Shown: positions 45,528 through 57,808 of the stretch, one piece after another
Numbering within the stretch: position 1 is the first letter of the stretch
How the letters are laid out: the number at the start of each line of letters is the position of its first letter
Origin: Clarireedia homoeocarpa
Taxonomy: Eukaryota > Ascomycota > Leotiomycetes > Helotiales > Rutstroemiaceae
NCBI GenBank assembly: GCA_001465935.1
Contig: LNKV01000017.1
Coordinates: 259,499 to 323,498, forward strand
DNA length: 64,000 nucleotides
Reading direction: 5' to 3'
Position numbers and translations under genes: made by a program
The notes under the pieces: generated by a model
The model's database searches: none
The model's input: the letters and a program-made list of their open reading frames with translations, nothing else
What the model was told of the DNA's origin: nothing

Positions 45528-46659
45528 TCACCTGACGTCGCCACCTCCTAGGATTTCTTTGATGTTAATCTCACCACTGCCTCTAGGCAATGGCTGGGCT
45601 TGGTTGGGACCCTCTTTCCAGCCAATCATGTAGATCATCCTAAAAGTAGCAGGAATTGTACCATCTTCGTTCCCATGTAGCTCTCGATATATGCCTTCAT
45701 TGGCAAGGAGAACATCCCTCTTAATAGCGCCGGCCTCTCTACCCAATATTGCATTGCTCTCGCCCATGCGTTGCAGGTCTTGCATTAATGCAAAGGTATT
45801 TGGGAAATCGATAATGATATCATCGATATCTATGGTCAACATCTTAAAACCCGCTTTCTGCAGCAATCCACCAATGTCTCTCACATCTGCCAGAGGTGAA
45901 ACGTGTGGAGATACTCCTCCTCTTCGTTCTGTATCTGCCAGCTGTAAAGAAGTTCGCAATTCAAAGAGAGTGTCACCACCAAACATTGCAGCCATGAAAG
46001 GTGCATCTGGTTTTAATACATTGTTTATTTGCGCGAGAAGTGAAGGAAGATCGTTGATCCAATGCATGCTCAGAGAGCTAAGCACGGCATCGAAGGTATT
46101 CGCTTCATAAGGTATCCTTTCTTCATCATCGAGTACCTCGCGGGTTAGGTTTATTTCCTTATTGAAGGGTAGGTCTTCATCGCGGTACAACATATTCCTG
46201 GATGAATCTGCAGCTGTGAGATGGGATATTCTAGATGAAAGTGGAGGGGAACTGGTCTTGGAGGGATCAGGATCAGGATCTGGGAGCGTAAGAGCTTGTG
46301 CAATATTGCATGAATTTGCACCAAGGTCTAAGACATGATTGAAATGGCGATTGATGTCCTGCAACAACACCCTTAGCCCCAATATCACAATTGGTTTGGC
46401 AGCAGCTTACAAGTAACCTCTCTGACAATCGCATAGCCACTTCATCCTTCAGATAATCCGTTTGTCGGCTCTGTTCCTTGTCTAAAGCAGCTCGTTCTTT
46501 TTGTAGGAACTTTACATGTCTATCGAAGACTTGCAATGTAGGCGATCCTGGAGACTGTACAGCATAATGTCGCGAAATGCATACTCTTGGCCTTATTCCA
46601 AGTCGAGAAAGGAAAGGGCGTAATGTTGCAGATTTCATCGTGTTTAACGGCGAGTGCAC
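45528..46659 (-). CDS. NDUFAF5: mitochondrial complex I assembly factor NDUFAF5-like methyltransferase-fold protein
   Basis: In animals NDUFAF5 hydroxylates an arginine of the complex I subunit NDUFS7 in the mitochondrial matrix; this is the fungal counterpart by sequence. Exon 1 is 46659-46411 and exon 2 is 46358-45528 (359 residues from the first ATG). The second ATG (codon 8, 46638) would begin a better presequence, MKSATLRPFLSRLGIRPRVC, rich in Arg and lacking acidic residues. The SAM-binding loop is VLDLGANSC after HFNH. The family hallmark LSSLSMHWINDLP is present, as is FDRHVKFLQKERAA near the N-terminus. The typical C-terminus ends near FRMIYMIGWKEGP. The intron is supported because it restores LLDINRHFNHVLDLG. 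Confidence 0.93.
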
Positions 46660-47219
46660 AGGTCATCTTAATTGAACTTCGATTGATGAGACTATCATTC
46701 ATTCAGTGACGTTGATGGCAAAGTCAAATGGCAGGGCTGGACTAAAAAGTGTAGTGCTTCTGGAGTGCCAAGACCGTGACCCGACTGTAACTATAACTTT
46801 AATCCTTGTCAACCTCATGGGATGGGATCCTTTTTTGTCGCGTAGAACGGAACTAAAAGTCCCATGGCTCCGACTCTAGATTCCAAATATACATCTCAAT
46901 CTCACCAGGAAGGACCAACGACAGACTTCTTGCAGTCATCTATTGAAAGAAAACGAGGCGTTTGCGCCAAAGTAGCATGCGGATGGGGTCACGAACAAGG
47001 CTAAGTTTTGTAGCCATTAGCCATAAGCGCATTCCGAAAGAACCAGCGAATTGGCCAACACCATCCCAGGGTCCTGTGGAGAGAGAGGAACGGTCAGAAT
47101 TGATTAAGTCCTCCGCCGTTCAGAGCCAGGCATTCATCGCAGCTTGACATCTATTAGCTCTGCCATCGGGAAGGCGCGAACTGAATCTCAGAAGACGATA
47201 ACCGCATAACGACTTCACC
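46660..47219. promoter_or_regulatory. divergent promoter region NDUFAF5 / AP-2 alpha
   Basis: 560 bp between divergent starts. No other gene is supported. Confidence 0.5.
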
Positions 47220-50200
47220 ATGGCGTCCTCAGGGAATTTCCTGAGCCGCAGCAGCTCCAGCAACAATTCTAACATGCGGGGTCTGGTACAATTCATTGCA
47301 GACCTCAGAAATGCAAGAGCAAGAGAGCTGGAAGAGAAGAGAATCAACAAGGAACTGGCAAATATAAGGTTTGTCATCGCTGGCGCGCATCTCCAAGGTT
47401 GTATGCAAGGCTGACATTTGTTCCGCATTACAGGCAGAAGTTCAAAGGTTCGAGGTATCGATCAGTATGGTGGAGATAACTGCTAACAGGGACTAACAGA
47501 CGGAAATCTAAATGGATATCACAAGAAGAAATACGTCTGCAAGGTATTTCATCCGACTACATAGCGATCGCCTCTCCTAACGGATACCTCTTTTAGCTAC
47601 TCTACATATATATTCTAGGATGGAACGTCGATTTCGGCCATCTGGAAGCAGTCAATCTGATTTCTGCGAACAAATATTCGGAAAAGCAGATCGGATACCT
47701 GGCGATGACCCTTTTCCTCCACGAGTCACACGAGTTGATACATCTAGTTGTGAACAGCATACGAAAAGATTTGATGGACCACAATGAGCTCTACAACTGT
47801 TTGGCGTTACATGCCATTGCCAATGTTGGTGGTCGAGAAATGGGAGAGGCGTTGAGTGATGAAGTTCACAGGCTTCTCATATCGCCGTAAGCCAGCCGCG
47901 CTCCGTTGCTAAGGGTTCGGAGCTGATATACTTTCTAGCACGTCTAAATCATTTGTAAAGAAGAAGGCAGCTTTGACTCTCCTCCGACTCTACCGAAAAT
48001 ACCCAGATATTTTGCAACCACAATGGGCAGAAAGAATTATATCTTTGATGGACGATGTCGATATAGGGGTAGCTCTGTCGGTGACCTCTCTGGTGATGGC
48101 TCTTGCCCAGGACGACCTGGAACAATACAAAGGATGTTATGTGAAAGCTGCAGCAAGGATAAAAAGAATAGTAGTGGACCAGGAGTATAGCCAGGACTAT
48201 CTTTACTACAGAGTCCCCTGCCCATGGCTACAAGTCAAGCTATTAAGGTTATTGCAATACTATCCGGCTTCAGGTATGATATGATCCCGCAAACTGATAT
48301 GATCATTCTCTAACGTTGCTCAGAGGATACCCATGTTAGAGATTTAATTCGAAAATCCGTACAGAAAATCTTGGATGACGCATCTGATATGCCCAAGAAC
48401 GTCCAGCAGAACAATGCGCAGAATGCTGTTTTGTTCGAAGCAATAAATCTTGTCATTCATCTCGACACTGAGGTAGATCTGATGAAACAGATCTCAAACC
48501 GGCTTGGAAAATTCATCCAATCGCGGGAGACCAATGTGAGATACCTTGGTCTAGAAGCCATGACACATTTGGCAGCGCGAGCCGATGTTTTGGATCCCAT
48601 AAAACAGCATCAAGCCATCATTGTTGGATCATTGAAAGATCGTGATATCAGTGTGCGAAGGAAGGGTCTTGATTTATTATACAGTATGTGCGACCAATCG
48701 AACGCACAACCGATTGTGGGAGAACTCCTACAATATCTCCAAAATGCCGACTTTGCAATCAGAGAAGAAATGGTCCTGAAGATTGCCATTTTAACCGAAA
48801 AATATGCAACAGACATCCAATGGTATGTTGACATATCGTTACGGCTGATTGCAATGGCTGGAGATCATGTCAGTGATGAAGTTTGGCACCGAGTCATTCA
48901 AATTGTGACAAACAACGAAGAGCTTCAAGTATACGCTGCTCAGAACATTTTGCAATATGTTAAAGCAGACCATTGTCATGAGACACTTGTGAAAATCGGT
49001 GGATACATTCTCGGTGAATTTGGCCATTTAATTGCAGAAGATAAAGGCTGCAGTCCGATCGAACAGTACCTTGCTTTACAGGGCAAATTACAGGGATCTT
49101 CTTCGAGCACAAGAGCTATCATTCTCTCTTCGTTTATCAAATTTGTAAATCTTTTCCCGGAAATCAAGCCTCGACTCATGTATGTCTTCCAAGCATACAG
49201 TCACACGCTGGACTCTGAACTTCAACAAAGAGCTTGCGAATATCTGGCTCTGGCAAGTTTGCCGACTGATGATCTTTTACGGACGGTGTGTGATGAAATG
49301 CCGCCCTTCCCTGAGCGACAGTCGGCCTTACTTTCACGACTTCATCAAAAACATGCAGGTACCAGTGATAAACGGACATGGGTTGTAGGCGGCAAAGACG
49401 CAAACGCTAACGAAAAGGACTTCACCGTCACGAAGAACCCAGGTCTGAAGCGTACTTTTAGTACAAATGGCAACAACGGAGCATCCAATGGTACCAATGG
49501 ACATAACAACGGCTCCGATCTTGCTGGCTTGGACATGTTAGATTCAGGACCATCAGAGCCTAAGACTGCCAAACCCCAAAACCTAGCGAGCGCTGCTCAT
49601 TTATCACCCGACTGGGAAATTGGCTACAACAAGCTTCTGCTCAAGGCCGAAGGTGTTCTCTATGAAGATGGACAAATCCAAATTGGAGTGCGCTCCGAAT
49701 ACCGTGGACAAATGGCCTGCGTCATCCTCTACTTCTCCAACAAAGCCCCAACATCCATCACCTCCTTCACCACGACCCTCGATCTCGAACCAAGCGAGAA
49801 GGAGAACCTATCCTGGGAAATCAAAGGTCTACCAGAAAGTACCATCCATCAAGGCGCGCAATCTCAGCAGATGATCATGTTCGAATCTAAACGCGTGTTC
49901 GAGAAGAGCCCGACAATCCGTATCAGCTACCTCGCTGGGGCGTTGCAAGCCTTGACGTTAAAACTCCCTGTCACCATCCACAAATTTATGGATCCGGCTG
50001 AGCTGTCGGCAGATGATTTCTTCAAGCGCTGGAAGCAGATTGGTGGCGCGCCTCGTGAGGCTCAACGTATCTTTGGGGTGAAGGGTGGGAAAGCGGGTGA
50101 TCGTGAATTCAGCCATGATTTTATTAGGAAGACGATCGATGGGTTCAGGTGGGGTATTCTCGACAACGTTGATCCGAATAAGAAGAACTTCGTGGGGGCA

Positions 50201-50542
50201 AGCGTGCTGCATTCGGGTGAAGGGGGCAAGTTTGGGTGTTTATTGAGGTTAGAACCGAATTATGGGACTCAGGTATGTTTCTCCCATTTTCGAATCCATG
50301 TGCAATATAACTTTGTTTTGATAAGAGAAATAACTAATGTCCAACTTCTTACTCAGATGGTCCGTCTCACTATCCGCGCAACAGACGAAAGCGTACCACC
50401 CGTTCTGATCAAACTCATGGAGGAGAGACTCGCGGTGGGGTTCTCCACTAGACCGGAAGTCCTCATGCCGCCTACGAGGAGGGAGATGGCGGATATTTTC
50501 GGGAATATACTCGTGGATGGGGATATGGGGGGACGACATTGA
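47220..50542 (+). CDS. APL3: AP-2 adaptor complex subunit alpha
   Basis: Large subunit of the clathrin adaptor AP-2 acting in endocytosis at the plasma membrane. Seven exons join in phase: 47220-47368, 47434-47447, 47500-47543, 47597-47886, 47939-48273, 48324-50272 and 50357-50542 (988 residues). Exon 2 is only 14 nt. The adaptin N-terminal trunk runs to about residue 600, with MRGLVQFIADLRNARARELE, the GYHKKKYVCKLLYIYILGWN block and DFGHLEAVNLI. An Asn/Gly-rich hinge near residues 660-700 precedes the ear. The ear contains SEYRGQMACVILYFSNKAPT. The C-terminal appendage includes FFKRWKQIGGAPREAQ, a recognised alpha-adaptin motif. Length and order match Apl3. Confidence 0.95.
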
Positions 50543-52323
50543 TTGATTCGAGACGGGTTTGGGGGACTGGAGAGAAGCAAAGGGTGTGGATGAAGAAGGG
50601 AATAGAAAGGGAAAGGAGGAATGAGTGATAAGTGTTTGGAGGTTGAGAAACTATTTGTTGTGCTGTGTTTTTTTCTTAATATCTTTGATAAAAAATTTAT
50701 AAGTTGCTATTGTAGTAGGGCGAGGAGGCCATAGGAGCAGGAATATTTATTGTTCTTCATGTTAATTTTTCTTGGTATCTTTTCGAACTTTTATTTTATC
50801 TTGTTTGTCTTTGAAGGGGCGAGGGGAGGAAGGCAGGGAGGGTAACATACAGAAAATTTCCTAGGAAAAGATACGCTGGTTGACTAACTGACAGATGTAC
50901 AGTGGATCGATCTATTTCAATTTATATCCATATTTGTTATGTAGCTAGCTACATCGATGTTTGGTTGTGTGTAATGATGTTTGCTTGTGGTTATTATAAT
51001 TAATGTACAAGGAGGGTGGGTCTGAGAATCTGGTGTTTGGTCGTGAGGCGATGGAGATTGAAAGCGGCGGATAAGGAGGGTTTTCTTTCGCTCTTTCACT
51101 TTCTCTTTCATATTCATGCACTTGGTGCGGGAATTGCGTGAGATGGATGGGACGAGAAAGGCTAGGTGTAAGAAATGAAAAGCGCTGGATAGGAGTTGGG
51201 AGATGGAGTATATGATGGGGGTGTGGGAAGATGCGGATAGAGAGAGGAGGAAGTGAGTGAGTGGATGAAGTAAGGTTGGCTGATATGCAAGGTTGATGAA
51301 AATATTAAGGAAGTGGGAGAGCGAAGAGGTAAGGTGTCCTACAACAGCATTGTTAGTTAGCGGGCGTGCGAAGGGAGAAAGAGAGGATAGGAGAGGGGGG
51401 AAGTCTGGAGGGTGAATGTTAGAGTTGATGGAGAGATTGTTTTTCTGTTACTATTAGCAGATTTACCAAAGGGGGAATCGATAAGCGAATGTTCCTTTCA
51501 GTGGAAATATATATCCTGTTTAGTACCGCATCGCCTTGGAATGTAGAAGATAAAGAGTTCGAGGATCTTATTCTAGACCTGTAGCTGCAAAGTTGAGGTG
51601 AATGTGACTGCAGTTGCGTGGTGTATGCGAGTGAAGGGCAAGAGCAGATTTTGGATCAAGTGTTAAAACGATATAGCAGGGAGAATGACCGAGCCCTGCA
51701 TAGCTGCCGTCCATGCTGCGCAGCCACTAATGTTGGTTACGCTCGGTGTAGAACTATTGGTAAAGTTTGAGGCCGCGCAGAGGACGTATAATCATACATT
51801 GGACTGACTACGAGTATATGGAAAGGCGACAATGAGACGAAGATGAAAGGAAAAAGAGAGATACCCAGAACCGTACCGCGATAGAAAATAAAAGGAAAGA
51901 AAAAAGGAGAAAAGAAAACTCTTCTCCAAGAGAAGGGAAAAAATATGAAATGAATGATACCACCCCATTATCGATGATCTAACACATTTTAGAATTGCAA
52001 AAATATTTGCACAAGAATCAAACAGTTGATTTTCGCTGACGGTAGAGCCATGCTGTGGATAGAACCGAGATGAATCCCTCCATGAAAAAAAGTTCAAATA
52101 ATTTGGGGTATCTAGTCATTGTTAACAGAGTGTCCAACTTCCTTGGGGAGATTGTGAACTAACCTTTTAACGCCTCCCAAACAACAATGTGGAATTTTTG
52201 ATGTGTCCACCTGCTATGCTATGTAAATAGTTACGATTCGCGCCCGCTTGTTTATTTCTTTTTACAGGTTGCCGTCATGCTATCAGTTACACGATTATAA
52301 AATTATGCATTTCAGCACGGTTT
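50543..52323. other. gene-poor region
   Basis: 3' region of AP-2 alpha followed by purine-rich, AT-rich DNA. The stretch 51000-51430 is dominated by GGA, GAG and GAA words. No supported gene. Confidence 0.45.
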
Positions 52324-54805
52324 CTAGTTCGTCATTGGCGTATCTTCTGTTATCCCAAGAGATTGTGGAGGATCATTGATTTCCACGGCGGTTAGCGTTT
52401 GGGCAGCAGCGATAATTTGCTCGCTTTCCGCCTCTGAGTCGACGTCTGACCCATCCTCGGAGCCGTCTTCGTCCTCATTCTCGCTTTCACTATTTTCTGC
52501 TTCATCCTCTGAAGCAGATTCCGACACGGAATCGTCATCACCCAAGATAGATGGCGAAGAAGGGCGAGGGACTGAACTCATGGTGTAATGAAGTGGTGTA
52601 AATACATCATTCTTCAAGAATATTGCACTGTTAGCAGCTTCCTGGGTGTCCGTGGTATTTCGTTCAGATAGGAAAGCCCAATCCCGTTCATCAAGAACAT
52701 GGTGGATTTGTCGGCGTTGTTCCGGATCCCTGAGAGCATCTCTTAAATGCCAGATCTTTCCCCCGTATTTTCCAATCCAGAATCTGCAGTCCCGTATTGA
52801 GAGTACACGAAGATTAGGCCCCATCTTTCGAGATATCCTTTCGGCAAGATCTTTGTTTTCGCACTCAGATTCTGCGAGGTGTTTCATGCCCAACGTATGT
52901 AGTCGATCAAGGGCCCGAAGTCGAATATTAGTTCCATCGTGGGGGTCAGGAAGAAGGCCATAGTGCCACATCAATCGCGGGTTTAAGACGAGAACCTTGA
53001 TATTCTGCCATCCCCGATATGACTTGAAGCCAACCTCAATGTTTGTGAGGTCGAATCGATCAAGCCTGGCACGACGGAGATCATCACCCCAATATCCTCC
53101 ACCATCTACCGAAAGGAAGTCTGCAGGCCTAGTCCATTCTTGACCTCGAGGAACATTGTTATAATGATCTCCGGTGTGTTCCGAATCCAGTCGAACCTCT
53201 TTGATGGCCATCCATGATCTGATACCTACGTTTATTGGATTTTCGTACTTAAGTAATCGGTTATCTTCGGCTGCATTGAGAAGTTGGAATGACTGGAGAG
53301 TAGCGGAATGTGCTTTAATGAAGGCGACGATGGCTTTACTCATAGTGCGGGGGTGATTGAATTCGTGCCTCTCAGACTCGACCCATGGTAGATGGAGGTG
53401 TATTAGAGAAGGGAGGTGTAATTCCTTAAACAACATAGCCAGCAACGGCTCATCCAGGATGTCAAGGTAAAATCTGGTCAGTGTTTTTTTACATTTGTGG
53501 AAAGATTGTCGAACAATTTTTTGAGGAGCAATAGTCCTACGGAATATAATTAGTAACATTTAGCTGGCATAATGAAGTAAAGACTAACCCATGAGCATCA
53601 TCTTCAATTATTAGCTCGCGCATGGAAGCTGGGAATCCATAGTTGGCATCCACCACAATCGGTGATGTCTCGTCAATGTCTAGTGGCACAAGCCCTCGCC
53701 AGAACTTGTCCAAGGTTTGTGGTCCTTGGTTGTCAAAAGATTTGCTATCGCGTGTCACCGCAATATGAAGAGTCTCGAGGTTGCTTTCTCTAACAGCAGC
53801 CCCGAGCGCAGCAGATTCCAAAGGTGACAGAAGACCCATCTCAAACGAACGCAGTCTTGAAAGACCTTTGAAATCTAATACCAGATCGTTAAGCAAAGTC
53901 TTCTTGGTTTTATGGCTAAACTTCGCAACTTGTTCCTCTGAATAGCTTCGCTCAATTAGTGCTTGAGAGTCGATTGTAGTTGTTCGCCATATCCTCAGTT
54001 CTCTGAGCGACGGTAGTTTAAGAAGTAAGTTCCAAGTCTTTTTAGTCACATCACCATCTATCCGTACAGTAGTAAGATTTTGCATAGAGGGACATATCTC
54101 CTCGTATATTTTTAAAACTTTCTCGTCTTCCCTAACTCCAGCATTTGGCAGATCTCGAGAGTCGATATCCCAAACCGTTCGAAAAGCGAGATTTTTGACG
54201 AGCGATAGTCTTGACACAACCGGAGGTATTTCTCGGTCCTGCGGAAGCATTCTACTAATCGGCGACCTTTGAAGCCCCGCGTTGTTTACTTCATTGCGAA
54301 ACACTTGTAGAGGGTCCCTACCCTCGTATGGCCATAAAGGGTCGTAAAACTGAGCAGTATTAATGGTGATGTTCGACCACAGTATTCTCTCCGCGATGCG
54401 ATTGTATGCCCGATTGACAAGCGCCCAATTTTTTACAGATGGCAAGTCGTCCGTCTGATATATGATATTGTAAATAATTTCGCTGGGAAGGTATGGGATC
54501 TCGATGGGCTTTGCAGAGTGTGGAGTTGCTAGATTAGTGATATCTAGTCAAATTGTTAGTAACCATGTTTACACGTCCTCGAACGCGAGGGGACAGGAAG
54601 CATATCACGTACGGGAGTTGGTAACCATGTTGTTGCCCATAATATTAGATTGAACTTCATCGTAAAGCGTATTACTGTCGTCCGGCGGCAGGCACGTAAT
54701 GGTTGAAGCCTGCCAACAGCCATCTCTCTTACTCTTGGAAAGCGGAATGGTATGACAGGTAGATTTCCCCGACGTGCGCTTGGATTTCCCCGGGTCGATA
54801 TCCAT
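52324..54805 (-). CDS. F-box protein with C-terminal acidic tail
   Basis: Predicted substrate adaptor of an SCF ubiquitin ligase; the target is unknown. Three exons: 54805-54613, 54543-53589 and 53536-52324 (786 residues). The F-box lies at about residues 78-120: IEIPYLPSEIIYNIIYQTDD, then LPSVKNWALVNRAYNRIAER. The middle contains leucine-rich, repeat-like segments (LLLKLPSLRELRIW, LSRLRSFEMG, LHLPSLIHLHLPWVE), as in many fungal F-box/LRR proteins. The last 60 residues are strongly acidic (DSVSESASEDEAENSESENE) and then uncharged. The first exon carries a short basic Ser-rich region before the F-box. Phase is perfect at both introns. Confidence 0.85.
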
Positions 54806-57147
54806 GATTGTATATTTGCGATAGAAATGAGAAGGATACTCGTAGATTCAAGAGATGTCGTTAATATATGCTTGACAAGTCAAGGCAAGCCTTTGCGGAG
54901 GAGAGAGAGGCAGAGACAACGGGAAGAGAGGAGGTGAGATCAATATACTTCAGGCTGGAGGTGGATTCTATTTCTAGTGCATTGTTCTGTACGAAGTAGC
55001 ATAAGAGGACCGATAAGCGAATAGTCGACCATCAACCACAATAAATCTCCACTGTTTCTTACTATCCATAACCTGTCCACCACCACCACCCACGCACCAC
55101 ACCAATTTGCATGTACCACATACAAGGGCCCCTCGTCCCACCAACCGCCGCCACATACAAAAAGAGTTGGAGATCAAACCGTGGTCGGAAGTGTGATTCA
55201 TCGGTTCGTTTCCAAGGTCGCCCTGCCTCCTCTGCGCACTACTCTCGTCGGGCCATTTGTGCGGCCCCAACTTCTCCACAGCCTTTCAACATTTCAAGAG
55301 CGGAGGGCAATGCGCAGCCCTGATCCACGGTACTTTGCCTTGCTGCAGCAGTAAGGCTCCTGCGTGTTATCTACTCTTTGAACTGGCATAACCTTACAGG
55401 CAGTTTTGCGAGAGGGGAACCCCTTCATTCGAACACGGCATTCCATGGGCGATTATTTGCTTTTTGCGAAAAGCCCCCTTCACGCTTCAGAGCTGTCGAG
55501 TATGCATACATACAATGTCTTTCGATCCCACGCGATTCATCTATTCGGCACACGTTACTGTCCGTTGGTTTTTAGCACTCCATTCCTATTCGGTCTGGCC
55601 ATGGTACACTAAATAGTGGGTTATCTATCAGTGCCAGCCGGCCGACCACGTAGGCTATCATAAATTTTCGAACCACAGCTTTCTTCCAATACCTTCAAAG
55701 CCACAGCCACACAATGGCCGCGGCCTTCGTGTTCATTCAAAGAGTAATAATGGTGGTGGAGGCAATCTTTTTCATTCCATGAGACATGAAAATTCCCTTA
55801 AGATGATTCATATAGATGTCTTACTGACATCATATTGGAGCCACATCCATCATTCCTACCTAAGAGTATGGATAACGGTATTCGGCGGTTTAATGCCGCC
55901 TCTTCCTCTTTTCGAGTCATGAGCTTTACAAGTGTTTAAATCATGAGGGGGTGTGCAGATTTGTTCTTGTCTCCACTGTGGGGAAGCTGGAGCAAATTTC
56001 GTTCTAGATTTTTGAGCTATCACCCCAGATTGTTACTTCCACTGGAACACCACCCACCACATATCCATTTCAAAACTTACCTAGAACTTGACTCTGTCGA
56101 CTTTTTTCCAGGTGCTCGGGAGAAGATATCATTATGAAGATGGTTCAACAATATGCGGGACTGCTTTGCTACATATCCAGCTTTGTCAACCTTGGGCCAT
56201 GATATCGGCCTCGTGGATCTTATACCATGAATAGGGTCGGATCTACTTCAACAATGCTGACGAGAAGGTGATGTAGCTACTCGTCAATTGCCACAGCCTC
56301 TTCTGACATATTACGGTCTGTCCGTATTCTTGAGAGATATGTTCTCGGAGCTGAATGGAAGCAATAAGCTGCATCCGACCTTTCATCTCTTGGATAATCG
56401 GCGATCAGTCTCCTGGCTTGAGGGTCAACCTTGCGGTCTAATCAATTTTCATCGCTGTTGTGGCTAATTGGATATGACTTTCATCAACCATTACCACGAA
56501 TGAATCCCACAGGCCACGCCTGAACACTCCTCCATGACACCGCAAGAGATCATGCGTCGTAGAGACATGTTCCTCCCTGTGTTTATGGCCATTCGAAGGT
56601 ATACAGGCATTACTTTGTCCTGCAAGATATACTGGCAGGAATTGCACATCTTGCTTGGTACTTGATGTCAGGCGTATCCAGATAAACTTGTTCTCGGACT
56701 TCTTTCAAGAATGTCAGACAATGCATGCATCCATAGACTTTTCCTTGCCATGTGCTTGGGTGTCGAGCAGGAATATGTCCAAGCTTGGTAGCTTGGTAGC
56801 TTGATAAAAGATGAATGCTTGTATGGATGAAAGGTAAGCGGACAGGATCCTTGTGTTAAGTATTCCTGCACCGTATCGAATCGCCCTACAGAGAAGCACT
56901 ACCTGCATTTGCATACCACACAATCAAGACTTAGATACCGAGACAGTCAAAGTCAAGACCATGCTTCAAGCACATGCATGAATGCCCACTCTGTACAGTG
57001 ATGTGCCGTGAATGCGGGGAAATATGAAGTAGCAGAAAGCCCCCTGGTCCGCTAATTGCTCAAGGCCGTAATACGAAATGCCTCGAGGTAGAACTAAGCT
57101 TATCTTAACGTAAGGCTTCGGTCTGCTAAATACTTACCTCAAGTTAG
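54806..57147. other. gene-poor region
   Basis: About 2.3 kb. The part adjoining 54805 is the upstream flank of the F-box gene. Nothing else is supported; open frames are short and incoherent. Confidence 0.45.
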
Positions 57148-57435
57148 CTAAATCCAGCTATCCTCTTTGAAACGGCTTGGAGCGGTAACATTGGTTCCGA
57201 GCATACCGGACCGATAATGTCCAATCATTTCCTGCAGATTCTGCGGCTTACCGTGACTGCTGTCGAACGATGATTCAGCAGTCTCCTCGGAACCAGCCAT
57301 TTTGGTACTCCGGCCTGATGAGAGACGGGACAACCTCCAGTCGATGTTTCTACCTGTAAGTCTGGAACATGGAGAGGAGTCGTGAACAAGACACTCGAAT
57401 GTCCATGGCAATACGATGAGGGGTTTCTGGTCCAA
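57148..57435 (-). CDS. possible small protein, unsupported family
   Basis: Frame of 95 codons on the minus strand. From codon 46 on, a second ATG (MAGSEETAESSFDSSHGKPQ, then NLQEMIGHYRSGML) gives a polar, Ser/Glu/Gly-rich 50-residue peptide that looks more protein-like than the upstream part. No motif and no neighbouring exon were found. Reported only as a possibility. Confidence 0.25.
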   Translation of the reverse strand: MDQKPLIVLPWTFECLVHDSSPCSRLTGRNIDWRLSRLSSGRSTKMAGSEETAESSFDSSHGKPQNLQEMIGHYRSGMLGTNVTAPSRFKEDSWI

Positions 57436-57808
57436 GATTCCGTCGACTTGTTCTTATTTCCTATCTAATCTCCATCTGCATTCCATCTCCACGGTCTCAA
57501 AACAAGCAACTTATGACGTATTTTCCCGAGACGTCCTAGACCCAATTTTGTCCCAATTTGCGTTGCGCCCCCAACACTAAGCTCCTAGCAACAAACCCAT
57601 TGCCAAGTTCCGACGTTCCAAGGCGCAACAAAAATACCAGAATGATATTGCGGTCCCTGAATTCCACCCACGGTCCCTTTTTATTTTTTGTGTCTGCATT
57701 TGTGTGGTAGCGCAGCGGTCAAGGAGAGCAAGGAGAAGGGCGCTGGAGATCTTTCACAATAATAAGGTTACAAATCCACAACAAACAAAAAGAGAGGCGA
57801 GAACGACA